64,000 nucleotides of DNA from Sipunculus nudus (lineage: Eukaryota > Annelida > Sipuncula > Golfingiida > Sipunculidae), in contig CM049306.1 of NCBI GenBank assembly GCA_026874595.1, positions 18,841,019 through 18,905,018 on the forward strand, read 5' to 3'. Below the pieces are notes generated by a model, which was not told where the DNA came from, made no database searches, and was given only the letters and a program-made list of their open reading frames with translations. Of this stretch, positions 1 to 13,300 are shown in pieces. Made by a program: the position numbers and the translations under genes. The first letter of the stretch is position 1; every line of letters begins with the position of its first letter.

Positions 1-1010
1 CAACTGGGACAAAACGTGAACTTGATCTGTAACTGGTCATTATCTGCCAACACACCAAAAATCAGGCCAATATCTGCAGGTATTGTGAAGAAAAGTCTGT
101 ACAAGTGTATTTGTCATGAAAATTTATGTTTTACATGAAATTTTCTATGTTCAGGAGCCGTAAAACAGTCAAAAGTAGGTCAACAGGACGAAATGCGAAC
201 TCAATCTGTAACTGGTCAATATCTGGCCACACACCAAAAATCAGGCCAATATCTGCAGGCATTGCGAAAAAAAGTCCGTACATGTGTATTTGTCATGATA
301 TTTCATATTTTTCATGTAATTTTCTATGTTCAGGAGCCGTAAAACGGTCAAAAGTAGGTCAACCAGAATGAAATGCGAACTTGATCTGTAACAGGTCTAT
401 ATCTGCCCACACACCAAAAATCAGGCCAATATCTGCAGGCATTGCGAAAAAAAGTCCGTACATGTGTATCTGTCATGAATATTTCTATTTTTCATGAAAT
501 TTTCTATGTTTGTACAACGGTCAAAAGTAGGTCAACCGGGACGAAACGCGAACTTGATCTGTAACTGGTCTATATTTGCCCACACACCAAAAATCAGGCC
601 AATATCTGCAGGCATTGCGAAAAAAAGTCCGTACATGTGTATCTGTCATGAATATTTCTATTTTTCCATGAAATTTTCTAAGTTTAGGAGCCGTAAAACG
701 GTCAAAAGTAGGTCAACCGGGACGAAACGCGAACTTAATCTGTAACTGGTCTATATCTGCTCACACACCAAAAATCAGGCCAATATCTGCAGGCATTGCG
801 AAAAAAAGTCCGTACATGTGTATCTGTCATGAATATTTCTATTTTTCATGAAATTTTCTAAGTTTAGGAGCTGTAAAACGGTCAAAAGTAGGTCAACCGG
901 GACGAAACGCAAACTCGATCTGTAACTGGTCTATATCTGCCCACACACCAAAAATTAGGCCAATATCTGCAGGCATTGCGAAAAAAAGTCCGTACAACTG
1001 TTTGATTTCG
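1..1010. repeat. Tandem satellite, unit about 180 bp
   Basis: Five and a half head-to-tail units, with unit starts near 1, 180, 359, 533, 714 and 894 (one unit about 6 bp short). Each contains CACACACCAAAAATCAGGCC and GTCAAAAGTAGGTCAAC. Units differ by few substitutions, so the array is young; it runs off the left edge. The short open frames in it are repeat artefacts. Confidence 0.95.
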
Positions 1011-1072
1011 GAATGACGGAAGGACGGAATGACAGAATGACGGAATGACAGAATGACGGAATGACGGACATG
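1003..1072. repeat. Short minisatellite of GAATGACG/GAATGACA units
   Basis: About seven 7-8 bp units of the type GAATGACGGAATGACA follow directly after the satellite. Similar GACGGACA-type tracts occur near one end of the P3 elements, so this may be the microsatellite part of a broken element. Confidence 0.8.
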
Positions 1073-1073
1073 G

Positions 1074-1558
1074 CTAAAACTATATGCCCCGGCCACTTTG
1101 TGGCGGGGGCATAAAAAGTCTCTAGCTTCAATAATATTTATGTTAAGTGAGTAAATATATTCCTGATTTTTTACAAGGTGCATTATGTTCAGGCCAATAA
1201 CTTCAACAAATGATGCATTACTGACCTAATTTTTGGTATGTATCTAGGAAATGTTTGGAAGAATATGCATACTAAATATGATCAAAAACAGACCAGTGTT
1301 TTGATATTAGGCAATCTTGAAGTGAAACAAGGGGTTTTTAATGGAAAAATAGAAGTTTTTTGTTAAAATATCAATTGAACAAAGTCCTAGTGACCCAATT
1401 TCATTTATGGTTGGAGATTTGGAGGACATCTAACTGTATGTAAAATTTTGGATTCATAGGTCCACAGCATAACCTGTTAACAGACAGAAGGATGGATGGA
1501 GGACGGACAAAGGACTACTATAAGATGTCAGATGACTTATAGTCAGTTGAGCTAAAAA
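1074..1558 (+). mobile_element. P3 family fragment
   Basis: Shares TCTCTAGCTTCA, GTGCATTATGTTC and the terminal AGATGACTTATAGTCAG followed by GAGCTAAAAA with the copies at 48,848 and 59,581. Only one internal unit and the right end remain. At 1,083-1,113 an imperfect inverted repeat (TATGCCCC..GGGGCATA) forms a 14-bp stem. Confidence 0.75.
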
Positions 1559-1652
1559 CCTGAATGATACACTCAACTTTAATTTTTCTGGGAATACAAC
1601 AAAATACATATAAATAGTAAGTGGGCCCTGACTGTAACAATAACAGATATAG

Positions 1653-2390
1653 CAAGAGCACCGCAAAACGAGCATAATACATCGCCTTATGGCTCTGACC
1701 TCTGACCTCACTAAATAAATATGCATGAATTTAAATCAGGAGATTTATAGTATTATTTAACATTATCATTAGTTTCATAAAAATCCATACCATTTTTTGT
1801 AAGTCCCTACGTCACCAAGGTCTTGTGACTTCTGACTTAATTAGATTTTGCTGCGACACCAAAAAGTAGCCTTTTGACCCCTGACTTCATTAAATTAATA
1901 ATCTATAAGTAGTTATGGTGAGTTTCATTAAAATGCTTCAAAGCCCTGGTAAGTTACTGCGGCGACACTTAGTTAAGAGATTGATGCAAGGCGACACCAC
2001 AATGTAGCCTGGTGACCTCTGACCTCATATATGCGTGAGTTGTGCCTAGAATTTAATTCAGGTGAGAAACTGTATTGGTTAATATTTATAATGAGTGTCA
2101 TATCTATAATAAGTTATTGTAGCAACACCACAAGGTAGCCTCATGATTTCAGACCTAATTAAATATGCAAGGATTTTGCCTATAATCAAACTAAGGGGAA
2201 ATAATCTATTGGTTAGAAGTTATGGTGAGTTTCATGAAAAAACATCAAATCACTTGTACGTTATCACAGCTACACTAAAAGATAATGTATTGACAGACAG
2301 ATCACAAGACCATGGATTTACCATAGATGGGCATATTATAATAAGGATGGAAGGCATTGATGTTAGAATATTTAATCACTGCAGGTGACA
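1653..2390 (+). repeat. P4 family copy, diverged 140-bp tandem units
   Basis: Begins CAAGAGCACCGCAAAA, as does the copy at 18,179. It consists of diverged units around TGACCTCTGACCTCA, ATATGCATGAATTT and GAGTTTCAT. Two perfect direct repeats of the nuclear-receptor half-site spaced by 1 (DR1) are at 1,696 and 2,013. The open frame at 2,143-2,388 lies inside the repeat and is unlikely to be a gene. Confidence 0.7.
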
Positions 2391-3654
2391 GTGACAGAGG
2401 ACTGCTTTGTGTTGAGTCTTATAATGAGCCACTGAATTTACCATACTCAGCATTATTTAAGTAGACTTTTTACATTTGACTGAAGTAAACTGTTATTCAA
2501 GAACAAAATAGATGTACCAGATGATTTGTCAACTGACAGAGGAGCAAAGAGGAATGTTCTTTTATTACATATTTTCTAAAATGCAAAGCTGATTTATGTA
2601 TACTCCATAAAAAGTACTTAAATCTTAACAATAGACTCGTTTCTATAATATTTATGCAGGGGTATGTTCTGCAGTGTCTACATACATTGGCAACAATGTC
2701 AACAAGGTCAGCCAGTACCAAGCTGGTTTTATGTCATTATAACAGACTTTTCTAAACATTCTGTGTACTGAATAGGATTTTTTGCTGAGAAATCAAGTTT
2801 TCCCATGAGTCCTATTACTATTTTAACTTTCCCTGCTCTGGTGGGAAACTTTCTTTATGTGAGCTGCAGTCCTTGTAGACTTTGTCTTTTAAACTAGAAA
2901 TCTTCATTTTAAGGAATGCAAGCCTCCATAATGAGGTGGTGTCCAAAATGTGGGACCCTCCAAAAATCATGTTTGCGTTCACTTATTCCACTCTTATTCC
3001 CAGGTTTAACGGACCTTTTCTAAGAGCATGCGCACTGCATTTAACTGTCGTTTGCTGGGTTTGGGTCCTTTAAGCCAGCATCGCAGATCTTTCAAATGAA
3101 AGCAGATACATGCAACAGATGCCAACAGCAACCCAATCTCTAATGATAGGACAGGATTCTTTTGCTTTTATCATTTAAGATTTAGCAATTTGTCTCTTTT
3201 TCACTGAATAAGCTGTGATATCCACGTTTTTCTAACCTATTTTTATAAAAGCTCCAAGGCATTCTTTTAACTTATAAATGTCAGATATATGATTGGGCCC
3301 TTTTAAATTCTGAAAAGTAAGCTGCAATGAAAGAAAAAGCAAAGAATGAAATAGGAATGGAACATTTTCCTTTCTGTACCAGGCCTTAAGTCCCTGTTTC
3401 TTGTTAGTGCCTTGCTATTGAAATTTCAGCAGCTCCAAACTGGGTTACAAAACTTTATATGTGAGGCACAACATTACACCATTTAACTGCCCAAGCAGAA
3501 AAAATTCTAACTATAAGGACTGTATATAAAAAAAAAATATTATTGATTTGTTGAAGGGGTTATAGTTTATAATATAAAAGAAAGAGTTTTCAAGCATAAA
3601 ATCTCTGCCTGGAAAATATTAAATTTCATGACCATAGGGTCCATCAACATCATG
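2391..3654. other. Unassigned AT-rich sequence, probably HDAC6 intron
   Basis: No exon, repeat family or RNA gene recognised. Minus-strand frames at 2,497-2,721 have no convincing splice context or homology. Confidence 0.5.
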
Positions 3655-5047
3655 TAATCCCCGCCCCCCCCCCCCCCCCATTCCCTCCCTGTGAATGGTG
3701 GTTTTGTTAGTAAACAGACCGCCGAGAGCCTCAGGTCTGGCCTGAGAGCAAGAACACCAACCGCCGGTCCGGGACCAGGACAGGGTCAGCTGCTGTAATA
3801 GAAACAGGAGAGCCGGAGACCGGCTGGAAACAGGAACAGGAGTCGAACCCGGATGCTCCGGAACAACAGGAGACGCTGAAAAGGTGAAACAGGGTGCCGG
3901 TCGGAACGGGAACCGGAACCAGGAACAGCAGTGAACCCGGACGCACAGGAACAGCAGGGGAAATTGAAAAGTGGAAACAGGGAGACGGTCGGATGGAGAA
4001 CTGTAACGGCCTGAACCAGGAACAGGAGCCGAACCCAGAAGTACTGGAACAAGAGGGGACGCTGAAAAGAAGAAGCAAAGAGCCGGCTAGACCGGGTGAT
4101 CGGAACATCCCGGAACGTAAAGCCGGCGAGGAGCCGGAGGCCACAGAGCTCTTCTGGAATGAAAAAGGGACGGACGTAGATGAATCGTCTAAGCCCGACA
4201 TGTTAATAAAAACAGTTAAACGGAGTAAACTGGGGACCTGTTCGGGTGACCAACGTCACTCGAAGTCCACTGTTTACAGGATAAGGTAATAAGGATTATA
4301 CGGCGGAACAATAGGTGACCGCAAGTCATATGGGTGCGGTAACCGAGGAAGGTACATCCCCCCCCCCCCCCCCCACCACACAAGGACACCGAGGACAACC
4401 GGTGAAATAGGTTAAGTCCGAGAACAATGGAACAAAGACCATTGATGAATGAGCAAGCTTGACATGGAGAAAACGGGTCCGTGGAACCATAACAAGCGGG
4501 AATTGGGAGTAAAAGGAACACAGCGGGGTGAGTCCCAAAAGGAATAAGAGACACAGGTGGGGGAATAAGTGGGACTCTCAGTGGCGGGGAGGGGAAAAGA
4601 ATCACAACTCACAGTTCAGTTGGCAAACCCCCCCATTCCCCTCCCTGTGAATGGTGGTTTTGTTAGTAAACGGATGTGAGCTTTTCTGTATTAATAAGAA
4701 TATTCTCTGTTAGTATTCACACGCCAGAAGCTCCACTTACAAAATTTTCCCTGAGTAGGCCTATCATCGCCCACTTTCGCCTCATTCTCGGTATCTAGGT
4801 CATGCCTCGCTTTGGTAGAGCCACATTATTCTAGGGCGAAGTAGGAAGTATCAGGGGAGGGACAGATGATTGTAATACAGAAAAGCTCACATCCGTTTAC
4901 TAACAAAACCACCATTCACGGGAAGGGGAATGGGGGGTTTTATTACGTAAACATCAATGTGAGCGTTTTCTGTATTAATGAGAAGAAACAGATAAACCAT
5001 AGGGAGGGAGATACTGACCTGGAACGACGAGGATGAAGAAAATACGG

Positions 5048-5925
5048 TCAGCAAGTAGTAGAAACCACATCAGAAGACGACGTCTGCAGGCAGATAGCGG
5101 GCCGAACGTGAGCAGACGTCGAGGAAGATGTGGGAGACGTTGACGATAGTGCCTGCGGCAACCACGAGACCCATGGCATAAAGGCCGGAGTCTTGCAGGC
5201 GAACGTCCTTGAGGTAAAATTGAGTAAACGTGGAAGGGGACTTCCAGATACCCATTTTGACCATTGCGGCAAGAGATACGCCCGAAAGGTGAGCGAAGGA
5301 TGAGGCAATAGCCCTGACCTCATGAGCCGTGACAAGGCCCAGACGGGGCAATTCGTTGCGCCGAACCGGTACCGGCCGTTAGGCAGGGCAGGAACGTGCC
5401 ATGAAATCACGGGTCATCGTAAGACTGCGATTTACAATAAAAGTCCTGAGGAAAGTGAAAGTCCGCGGATAAACCGTCAGCCGCAATTTGAGAAAATTTA
5501 GGATCGGCCATGAGAGCATGAAGCTCAGCTCAACGGCCAGCAGTGGCGAGCGCCAGGAGGAAGGCCGTCTTACGCGACAGATGGAGCAGGTGCGCGGAGC
5601 GGAGCGGCTCATAAGGAGCGTCGCAGAGGAGTCGGAGTACCACGTCAAGGCACCAAGAAGGAACTACGTACCGCGGGCGGGAGGACAAGCGGACCCCCTG
5701 GAGAAAATCGGAAACGACGGGATGACGGAGAACCGAATCCCTACGGAGGGGGCGAAGCACGGAAAGAAGAGCCGCCCGATAGCTGCGAATAGTGGGGAAG
5801 GATAAACGTTTATCCTGTAATAAATGCAGGAGGAAATCAAGGAGCGACTGGACCGGCGGATCCAGTGGATCTACATGACGCTCCTTGGCCCATCGAGAGA
5901 AGATGAGCCATCGGGAGTCATACAC
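5048..5925 (-). pseudogene. Tyrosine recombinase of DIRS copy A1 (broken)
   Basis: The minus strand reads an N-terminal helical core-binding domain ([32 protein letters not shown]), then LALATAGR. A second frame follows with AHEVRAIASSFAHLSGV and [15 protein letters not shown], typical of the catalytic HxxR..W..Y block. A TGA at 5,532-5,530 falls at the Arg that follows AGR in copy A2 (AGRRAEL), the expected first catalytic arginine. A deletion near 5,340 removes the segment that holds a poly-G tract in A2. Confidence 0.85.
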
Positions 5926-5940
5926 ACGGTCGGAAGATCA

Positions 5941-6693
5941 TCAACGGGGAGCCGCTGCAAGAGCCGCATCCGGTGTTGAAAACCCCTGATCTTTGAGCGA
6001 TCGGACGACAGTAAGAAAGCGCTCAGAGGGTACGACCGAGCAGGGCGAGGACGGAGCGGCAGATCGACCGACAGCGGCAGTAGAATGGGTGGACAGACGA
6101 GAAACGAACGACATCGAGGAAACCACGGAGCCGCTGGATGAAACGGGACGATCAGGAGGAGATCCGTGAGAGGTGCCGCCGAGAGACGCAGGAGTAACCG
6201 CGGGATCAGGGCCGGGGCCGGGAACCCGTACAAGAACCGGCCGGTCCAGGCGGACGGGGGCGTGTCCAGTAGAAGGACGCGAGGGCGACGCAGCCGTGGA
6301 CTGGACGGAACGAGGGGCGGAGGGTTTGGGAATTCGAACAGGGCGAAATCCGGAGTCCCCCCAAGCGCCGAAGATCCCCCGGAGAACCGGCGGAGGGAGA
6401 GAAACGGCGGTAAGGGTACCGAGGCGATCCCGGGAAAGGGAGTCGGCGAGGACGTTCACGGCGCGGCGGACATGACGAGCCTGAAGTGTAAAACCGAGAG
6501 GGATACACAGATCGAACAGGCGATAAGTTTCCCGCAGAAGCGAGGGTGACCCAATGCCGCCCTGCCTGTTGATACATGCAAGAACCGTCGTGTTGTCTGT
6601 CATGACTAGAACATGACTGTCGAGGAAGCGCGGAGCATGGGAAAACCAACAGCGGACAGACGGGAGTAGCCCGTCGACACGTCCGTCTAGCAC
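5941..6693 (-). pseudogene. DIRS copy A1 leader fused to RNase H region
   Basis: An open frame of 250 codons begins with the leader peptide MLDGRVDGLLPSVRCW and jumps to LDSHVLVMTDNTTVLACINR, an RNase H core, then HVRRAVNVLADSLSRDRLG. In full copy A2 these parts are about 3 kb apart. The join is at about 6,630, with two bases of shared sequence, so it is a deletion and not a natural gene fusion. Confidence 0.85.
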
Positions 6694-7301
6694 AAACGCC
6701 AGAAGAAAAATGTGGCTATACCAAAGCGAGGCATGACCTAGATACCGAGAATGAGGCGGAAGTGGGCGATGATAGGCCTACTCAGGGAAAATTTTGTAAG
6801 TGGAGCTTCTGGCGTGTGAATACTAACAGAGAATATTCTCATTAATACAGAAAACGCTCACATCGATGTTTACGTAATAAAACCCGACTGTACAAACCAA
6901 AACAGTGGACGAATCGCGCAGAGCATGATTACATGTCCATCATGGCCGACGCCAGAAGAAAAAGTGATTATTGGAAACGAAAGTGTGACCTAGGTACACG
7001 GGAGTGAGGCGGGATGGGCGATAATGGGCCCAATAAGGGAAAATTTTTCAGTTGGCTTACTCTGGCATATAAACTTTAACAGAGAAAATTCTCATTAATA
7101 CAGAAACAGCTCACAATTATGTTTACGTTATAAAACATTACTGCAATAAATGCCAACTACTGTTAGTAAAAGAATGTGGTGGATAAACTTTAAATTTTAA
7201 ACAAATATTATGATTCATCTCCACATTCTTCGCAAGATTTGAAAGAAACTGATAAAGAAATATATGTCGTTACTGTAATAAGTAATGGAAACCGCACTCA
7301 C

Positions 7302-7398
7302 TCTGTCTGCGGGAAAACAGGAGCGAACTGAACCTCTTTTAAAAGTGGACCTTCTTCCTCCTCCGTCGCCAGCTCAGGTTCTTCTTTGAACAGCTGGG
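7302..7398 (-). CDS. HDAC6: HDAC6 exon AD: acidic tail after catalytic domain 2
   Basis: 97 nt, phase 1 to 2, acceptor atcacag and donor gtgagt. It encodes [20 protein letters not shown] then [11 protein letters not shown]. An acidic spacer is usual between DD2 and the zinc finger of HDAC6. The gene continues to the left; the next exon was not found in 1-7,301 and probably lies beyond the window. Confidence 0.85.
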
Positions 7399-10300
7399 CT
7401 GTGATGTAAACATAATTTTAATCCTCTACAGTAACTCAAAGATACTCTGTATTACTTTCAAACAACTACTCTTGGCACAATTTTAACTGGAAAGCACTCA
7501 GCTTGTCAGCAGCTTGTATGGCCACAAGACATTATTATGTCTTCCATGATGCCACTATCTTCCATAATGCTGATATCATCACGCTGATCAAATAACAAAA
7601 TTTACTCACTGTAGTTCATGAATGTTTAAAGTACCTTCATTGTCCACAGAATATTTCAAACGGCTCTTCACTGATTTCAATAAAAGTTTGAGGAATGATA
7701 GGCCATTGTGTAAGGAGAAAGTGTTCAAATTTTGGGATAGATTGGTTAATATGTGGGGATATTGTACAGAAAAGCAAATGAGACAGCAGGCAAAATGCAG
7801 TGAATTTGGAAAGATACCGGTACCAATCCAAATCAACATGTTAATCACACCTATTTGTCCAAATATTAAAAATATTCTTCCTTTAACCATGTCCAAATTC
7901 ATACAGAACTTTCAAACATATGACTCACACACGGACACAAACCCAGCCAAGCATGACCCTGCTTGCCAAGGTTATTAAACAAAAATTATTTATTCATAAA
8001 TAGCTTCTATGAAATATATAAACATAAAATTACATAAAAATTCTATCAAATAAATTTTCAAGCATACTAAAATTAAAAATGCCAAAACTGAGTGTTGTCA
8101 TACAAAAAGAAAACATTTGCAAGGATTTACATATTCCTTTGCTTTTCCTATTACACTGATCATTAAATACCATATCCTTTAGTTATAAAGTCACTTCAGT
8201 GAGTGAACCTCTGTAACAATGTTATCTGACCATGTAACTTGGTCTATGATTGAACACTGCACCTTCAGCCACCAACTTTGCACATCAGATAGTGCCTTGT
8301 TTCTACATCCTTCTATGCTGGATAGCAATTGATATGAGTGAATGTATCAACTAAGAAATTCTGCAGTTTACCTCTGAATTTTAGACAGGACCAGTATTTC
8401 TTCTGAGTATCCAGCACAGTTTTTATGCACTCTACTCCATATCTATAAAGAAAACAAAAAATTTTAAAGGCATGGGGAACAAATATATATATATATATAT
8501 ATATATTATAAATATAATTTAATTATCAGCCAATGATTCTTGGATTGTTTTCATCCTGCTGCTGTGACAAAGAAACACAAGATCTGGGTGCGGCTGTAAC
8601 AACTTGCATATACCTCATATTTTTTTATAACACATTCTCCATTCTACTACCCTGTCCATTTTCTTTTTCAAAAATTTATAGTTAACCCATAGTTTATAGT
8701 TAATCTCATATAGGTTCTTGTTACAGTCACCAATGATAATAATAATGTACTTCATTATAGAGTTTAAACCCATTCACAATTACTCATGCACTTCACCATA
8801 AAATTCATATTAATACATGCTTTATAATATTAAAATAATTCAATCACTGAACCTTCAAAATACTGTTAAGAACATAAAATATACTTACATTTAGCAATAA
8901 AAAGCTCTCTTAAAAAGAAATGTTTTAACATTCTTTTAAAAACATTCATGTTGATCTGTGATCTTAAATACTGAAGCAGCTCATTCCAAAGCACAGGTCA
9001 TTAATGACAAAAACGCTTGTTCCCCGTAATACTTCAATCATGTTTTTGATTCTACCAATGTAGTACTTGTCAGAGCCATCAATAATTATACAGGTACTTG
9101 CCAGAGCCATTGATTATCATATTTATTTTTCCCAGTGCCATCAATAATCATCTCAGTCCATTGCAGTGATAAATGTACTAAGGTTCTACTAAGGATACCT
9201 GTTACAGCAGAGAGGATCCATCAGTGGACACTGGTCACCCAGGAGAATGGATGTGCACAGAGCCATGCTCTCAGATATGGAACGCAGGTTGTATCCTCCC
9301 TGAAACAGCAAACAGTTCAAAGCACCAGTCAAAATTAGTTTTGAAGTGATTTACATGATAGTGCAATGTCAATTACATAAAGAGTGTGGCTTTTGACTGT
9401 TCAATCAGACTTTACCTATTACAACCTTTGTTGTACACAAATGTGTCAACTATAATGACATATTTTTATGCTGCAAAGTATTGAAGACCCTAAAATACTG
9501 AAAAGTAATTAAATTTAAAGCATGACAATTCAATAATTTTCTTTTATTACACATTGGTGAAGGTGCATGTTTATTTTGGGTAATAATGTCCTACACTCAA
9601 TAATGGAACATTTTGATACTTTGTGCTTGAATTACTTAGGTGTCTGTAGCTGGTAATATTATAGCCGTGACAACCCAACTCAGTAGGCAATCAGATAATT
9701 GGGCTGGTAAGCCTACTTGAGTCGTGATACAAGTAATATCGGGGAACGTATCGCAGTGGTCTTGCATCAGGTTGCATTCATATTGTGGTATACAGCCCAT
9801 AATCTCAATATTATGCTAAGAATGATGAATCAACACAATAGTATACAAGTGAGCTCGCAACCCAAACTGAAACACAGTCTCCATAGACACAGGTCATTTC
9901 CTGTATTGCCTGTGAGCTGCCTGCGTCCTGTAACCCATGCAAGCCATGCTTGTGTTCATTACTGGCAGAGGGTGAGGATGCAAATTACAGAGGTTACCTA
10001 AAATATATGTAAACCTCCGTGGACTTGTACATATTTGACACATAATAACTATCCCGATGTGTTGAACTGACAAATGGTTTGAGAAATGGTCAAAAAATGG
10101 CACTCAGCACGGATAAAACCTCTGCCAAGGCAACACATTGTAAAGTGTTACATTCCCTATCCTTATCTGTATCAAACTAATGTGGTCTTCTCTGGCCCAT
10201 GTCACATTCCTTCACTGTAATTGTGGAGACAAATTCAGTCAATTTTGTGTAACCCTGCTAACAAACTAACCAATAAACCATCACACACAGATGAACACTG

Positions 10301-13300
10301 GTAATGTAAAATTGCTTCATGTCAGTGGCAAATGTCTAACTTTATACTCTATACTGAACACAGAATCATTATATATCTACAATTTTACCTCCAGTGATAA
10401 TATCAGCTTCCCATTGGCCAGACCAAGCAGCATCTGTGTCATGTGAGCATACCCTTCAGGAGTAATATTGTATCTACCCTGTACCACAAAATGCAAAACA
10501 AAGAAATATTAAATATAATGCTACAAAAATATACCAAATACAAACTTAATTTGTTATTGGCCAAAATACAATAAAGAAGTTTTATAAGGCAAAAATGGAT
10601 TAATGATACCTTCTCTCTGTGCAAATTACCTTACAGTAACATGTTATAAACATGACTGAACATTTTATTTGTTGAGCATTTTTTATTTGTATTTGAGTAT
10701 AGCACACAATTTCAAAGCACATAAATTAATCTACGACTGCTCCTGAGAGGGGTCAATGGCAGAGGTTTGAGAACACACCACAAAAATTAACTGCTCCATG
10801 GAATCACCGTTCCAATTTTTCATGAATCATTTCATGGGGGGGGGGGGGGTATAAATGAGCACCAAGTCCCCTGTAATATTGATGATAAATAAAGCTCTTG
10901 TTTGAACTGCTTCAAAGAAATCATTATACAGTGAAACCTGTCTAAAGTGGACAGTCAAGGGACTCAATCATTTTGTCCTTAATAGTGAGGTGTCCTTATT
11001 AGGCAGGTTGACCTTGGTTGATAACTCAGGGATTATAAATAAGACAACGAACAGCTGCAAGAACATATTTATTGTATTATATCATGTTTCATGTAGATGT
11101 ACAGCATATTCATGCACACATCATGCATTTAATAGTCATATACAAACTGTGATTATTTTTACTTATATCAAGTAGTAAACAATATGAGGAGAAAGGTCTA
11201 TGAAACTATCCGTAGAAACAACATTCATAAATTCTTCTGCAAGTGCACGTACGCTCTTTTTCATGGATTCACTCAGTCAAATAAGCTCGACTTTTCAGAT
11301 AGCTTAAGTTCCCGCCTGAAGTATGTGTGGTGCCACCTGGCGGTATTGTCTTAACTATCCTGTTCAGCTGTCCCAATGCAATAATATCAAAGATAACTAG
11401 ACATTTCTTGGCACCGCTGGTGCCATGGTATCGCCAGACAAATGATTGTCTGAGAATGAAATAATAATATCTGTTATATTTTGTTTCACATCATATTTTG
11501 TTCTTTGTAATAAATTGTTATATTGTCATAAAAATTGTCATTTGTTCCTTATCAATAGCATAAATTGTGGAAAAACAAGAAAATAGAGTAGGGGGTGCCA
11601 CCATGCAGTTCCCAGCAAATGACTCATCACATTACCCATATCTATCTATATGCATAATATGAAAGATATCTGCCAATTAGTTTCCAGCACATGACAACAC
11701 TATCCAACAACTTTTTTATTTTTATTTTATAATGCTGACAATACTGTCAAGTCCCATATAGGCAACATTCATGAGCCATTTTAAATAGTCTTCATCCAAA
11801 AGTCAAGACCACTCTCAGAGGAAAATGATCCAGTTGTGACTCTGTGGTACACCCAGTGCACTAATTCATTTATCACTGACCATCATATCTATTTATAGAA
11901 TCTGACCATGGCCCAGAACTGCTGATGTTTGGGCAAAACATGATGCAACACCATGTGCAGACCACTAGCTGAAGCAATCCCCCAGGTTCACTGGAGATTT
12001 TCATGATTGTTGGAGATTTTTACCATATATGGCAATATTTAAAGTCAAGTCCACTCTCATATGCAAGGTCAGGACCCAAATTTAAATATATCTCATCCCA
12101 TAATCCAAATCTATGTATATGCATAATATAAAAGAAATCTGTCCATTAGTTTTTGACTTATAATGCTCACAGTGCTGTCAAGTGGCCCTTTTTAAGATAT
12201 TCATGATTTTATGTTTTTCACCAAATATGGGAATATTCAAGGTCAAGGTCACTCTCATAGTCACGGTCATGACCCCAAATCAATAAACTGCATTCCAAAA
12301 TATCCAACATTTGAAAAAAAAAATTAAATAAAAAAAAAAAATAATTTAAATTAAATTAAATTTTAAAATTAAATTTAAAATTAAATATACCTCATTCCAT
12401 AAACCATATCTATATACATGCATAACATGAAAGAAATCTGTCCATTACTGTTTGACTTATAATGCTCACAGTATATACTGTCAAGTGGCAATGATGGGGT
12501 ATTCAAAGGCGCAAAAAACAAGAAAAGGACAACAGGTGGCACCACCTATCTTCTGCAAAAGACAAAACTATCCAAGATCTTCCGTCAACTTGATTTTTGG
12601 ACCAATCCATGCATCCCTTTTTAAGATATTCATGATTTTATGTGATTTTCACCATATATGGTAATATTCAAGGTCAAAGCCACTCTCAAAGGAAAGGTCA
12701 TGACCCCAATTTTAATATACATCATCCCATAACCCATACCTATGTACATGCATAATATTAAAGAAATCTGTCAATCAGTTTTTGACTTGTGATGCTAAAA
12801 GTACTGTCAAGTGGCAATGATGGGGTATTAAACGGCACAAAAACAAGAAAAGGATACTAGGTGGCACCACCAGTTTCCGGTATATGACATCACTATCCAA
12901 GATCTTTGTCCAACTTGATTTTTGGATAAATCCATGAAAGATTTCTGAAGATATTTAAGAATTTGTGTGATTTTCCCCAAAAATGGATCTATTCAAGGTC
13001 AAGGTCACTCTCCTAGTTGAGGTCATGACCCCATTTTAAATAGGCTTCGTCCTCTCACCTATATCTATAAATGTGTCAAGTTTGAAAAAGATCCTTGAAA
13101 TATAGTTATTGTGTCCAAAAGAAATCTCTGCGGCGGCGGCGGTGGCGCAACCGTGCCTAAACCATAGTATCTCCAGACTATGTCTGGCGATACAATGACA
13201 ACGTTGATAATGTGAAGATTGTAATGGCTACGAACCTGGGAACATTCGTTTTTTATAAGTGAATGTAGCTTTAGCCTTAAATAAACTTTCTTTAATGATG

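Larger units (their letters stand above)
4628..6882 (-). mobile_element. DIRS-like retrotransposon type A, internally deleted copy (A1)
   Basis: Inverted terminal repeats lie at 4,640-4,860 and 6,690-6,882. The internal complementary region is at about 4,867-4,985, where the complements of the two ends meet at 4,937/4,938. The copy retains a recombinase region and an RNase H region but lacks gag and RT. The leader is fused to RNase H near 6,630. It cannot move on its own but could be mobilised in trans. Confidence 0.9.
3655..7135 (-). mobile_element. DIRS-like retrotransposon type B, remnant, interrupted by type A copy
   Basis: Left part 3,655-4,627 has the type B left end (a C-run, then ATTCCCTCCCTGTGAATGG) joined directly to gag-region sequence resembling 43,890-44,560. 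Right part 6,883-7,135 has the type B leader and inverted terminal repeat, ending GTTATAAAA. All of RT, RNase H and recombinase are missing. The two parts become contiguous if the type A element at 4,628-6,882 is removed, so one DIRS inserted into another. The whole lies in the HDAC6 intron after exon AD. Confidence 0.75.

Noticed and set aside
126-745. Open frames in the 180-bp satellite
   Set aside because: They repeat with the satellite period and contain no domain.
2497-2721. Minus-strand frame with CRHC-like cysteines, considered as the HDAC6 zinc finger
   Set aside because: The Cys/His spacing does not fit a UBP zinc finger and no acceptor/donor pair in the right phase is present.
3894-4289. 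Plus-strand frame of 131 codons rich in Gly, Glu and Arg
   Set aside because: Lies antisense to the gag region of a DIRS remnant; it is a composition-driven shadow.
7622-7978. Plus-strand open frame of 118 codons
   Set aside because: No known domain, no splice context, opposite strand inside an HDAC6 intron; length is compatible with chance.
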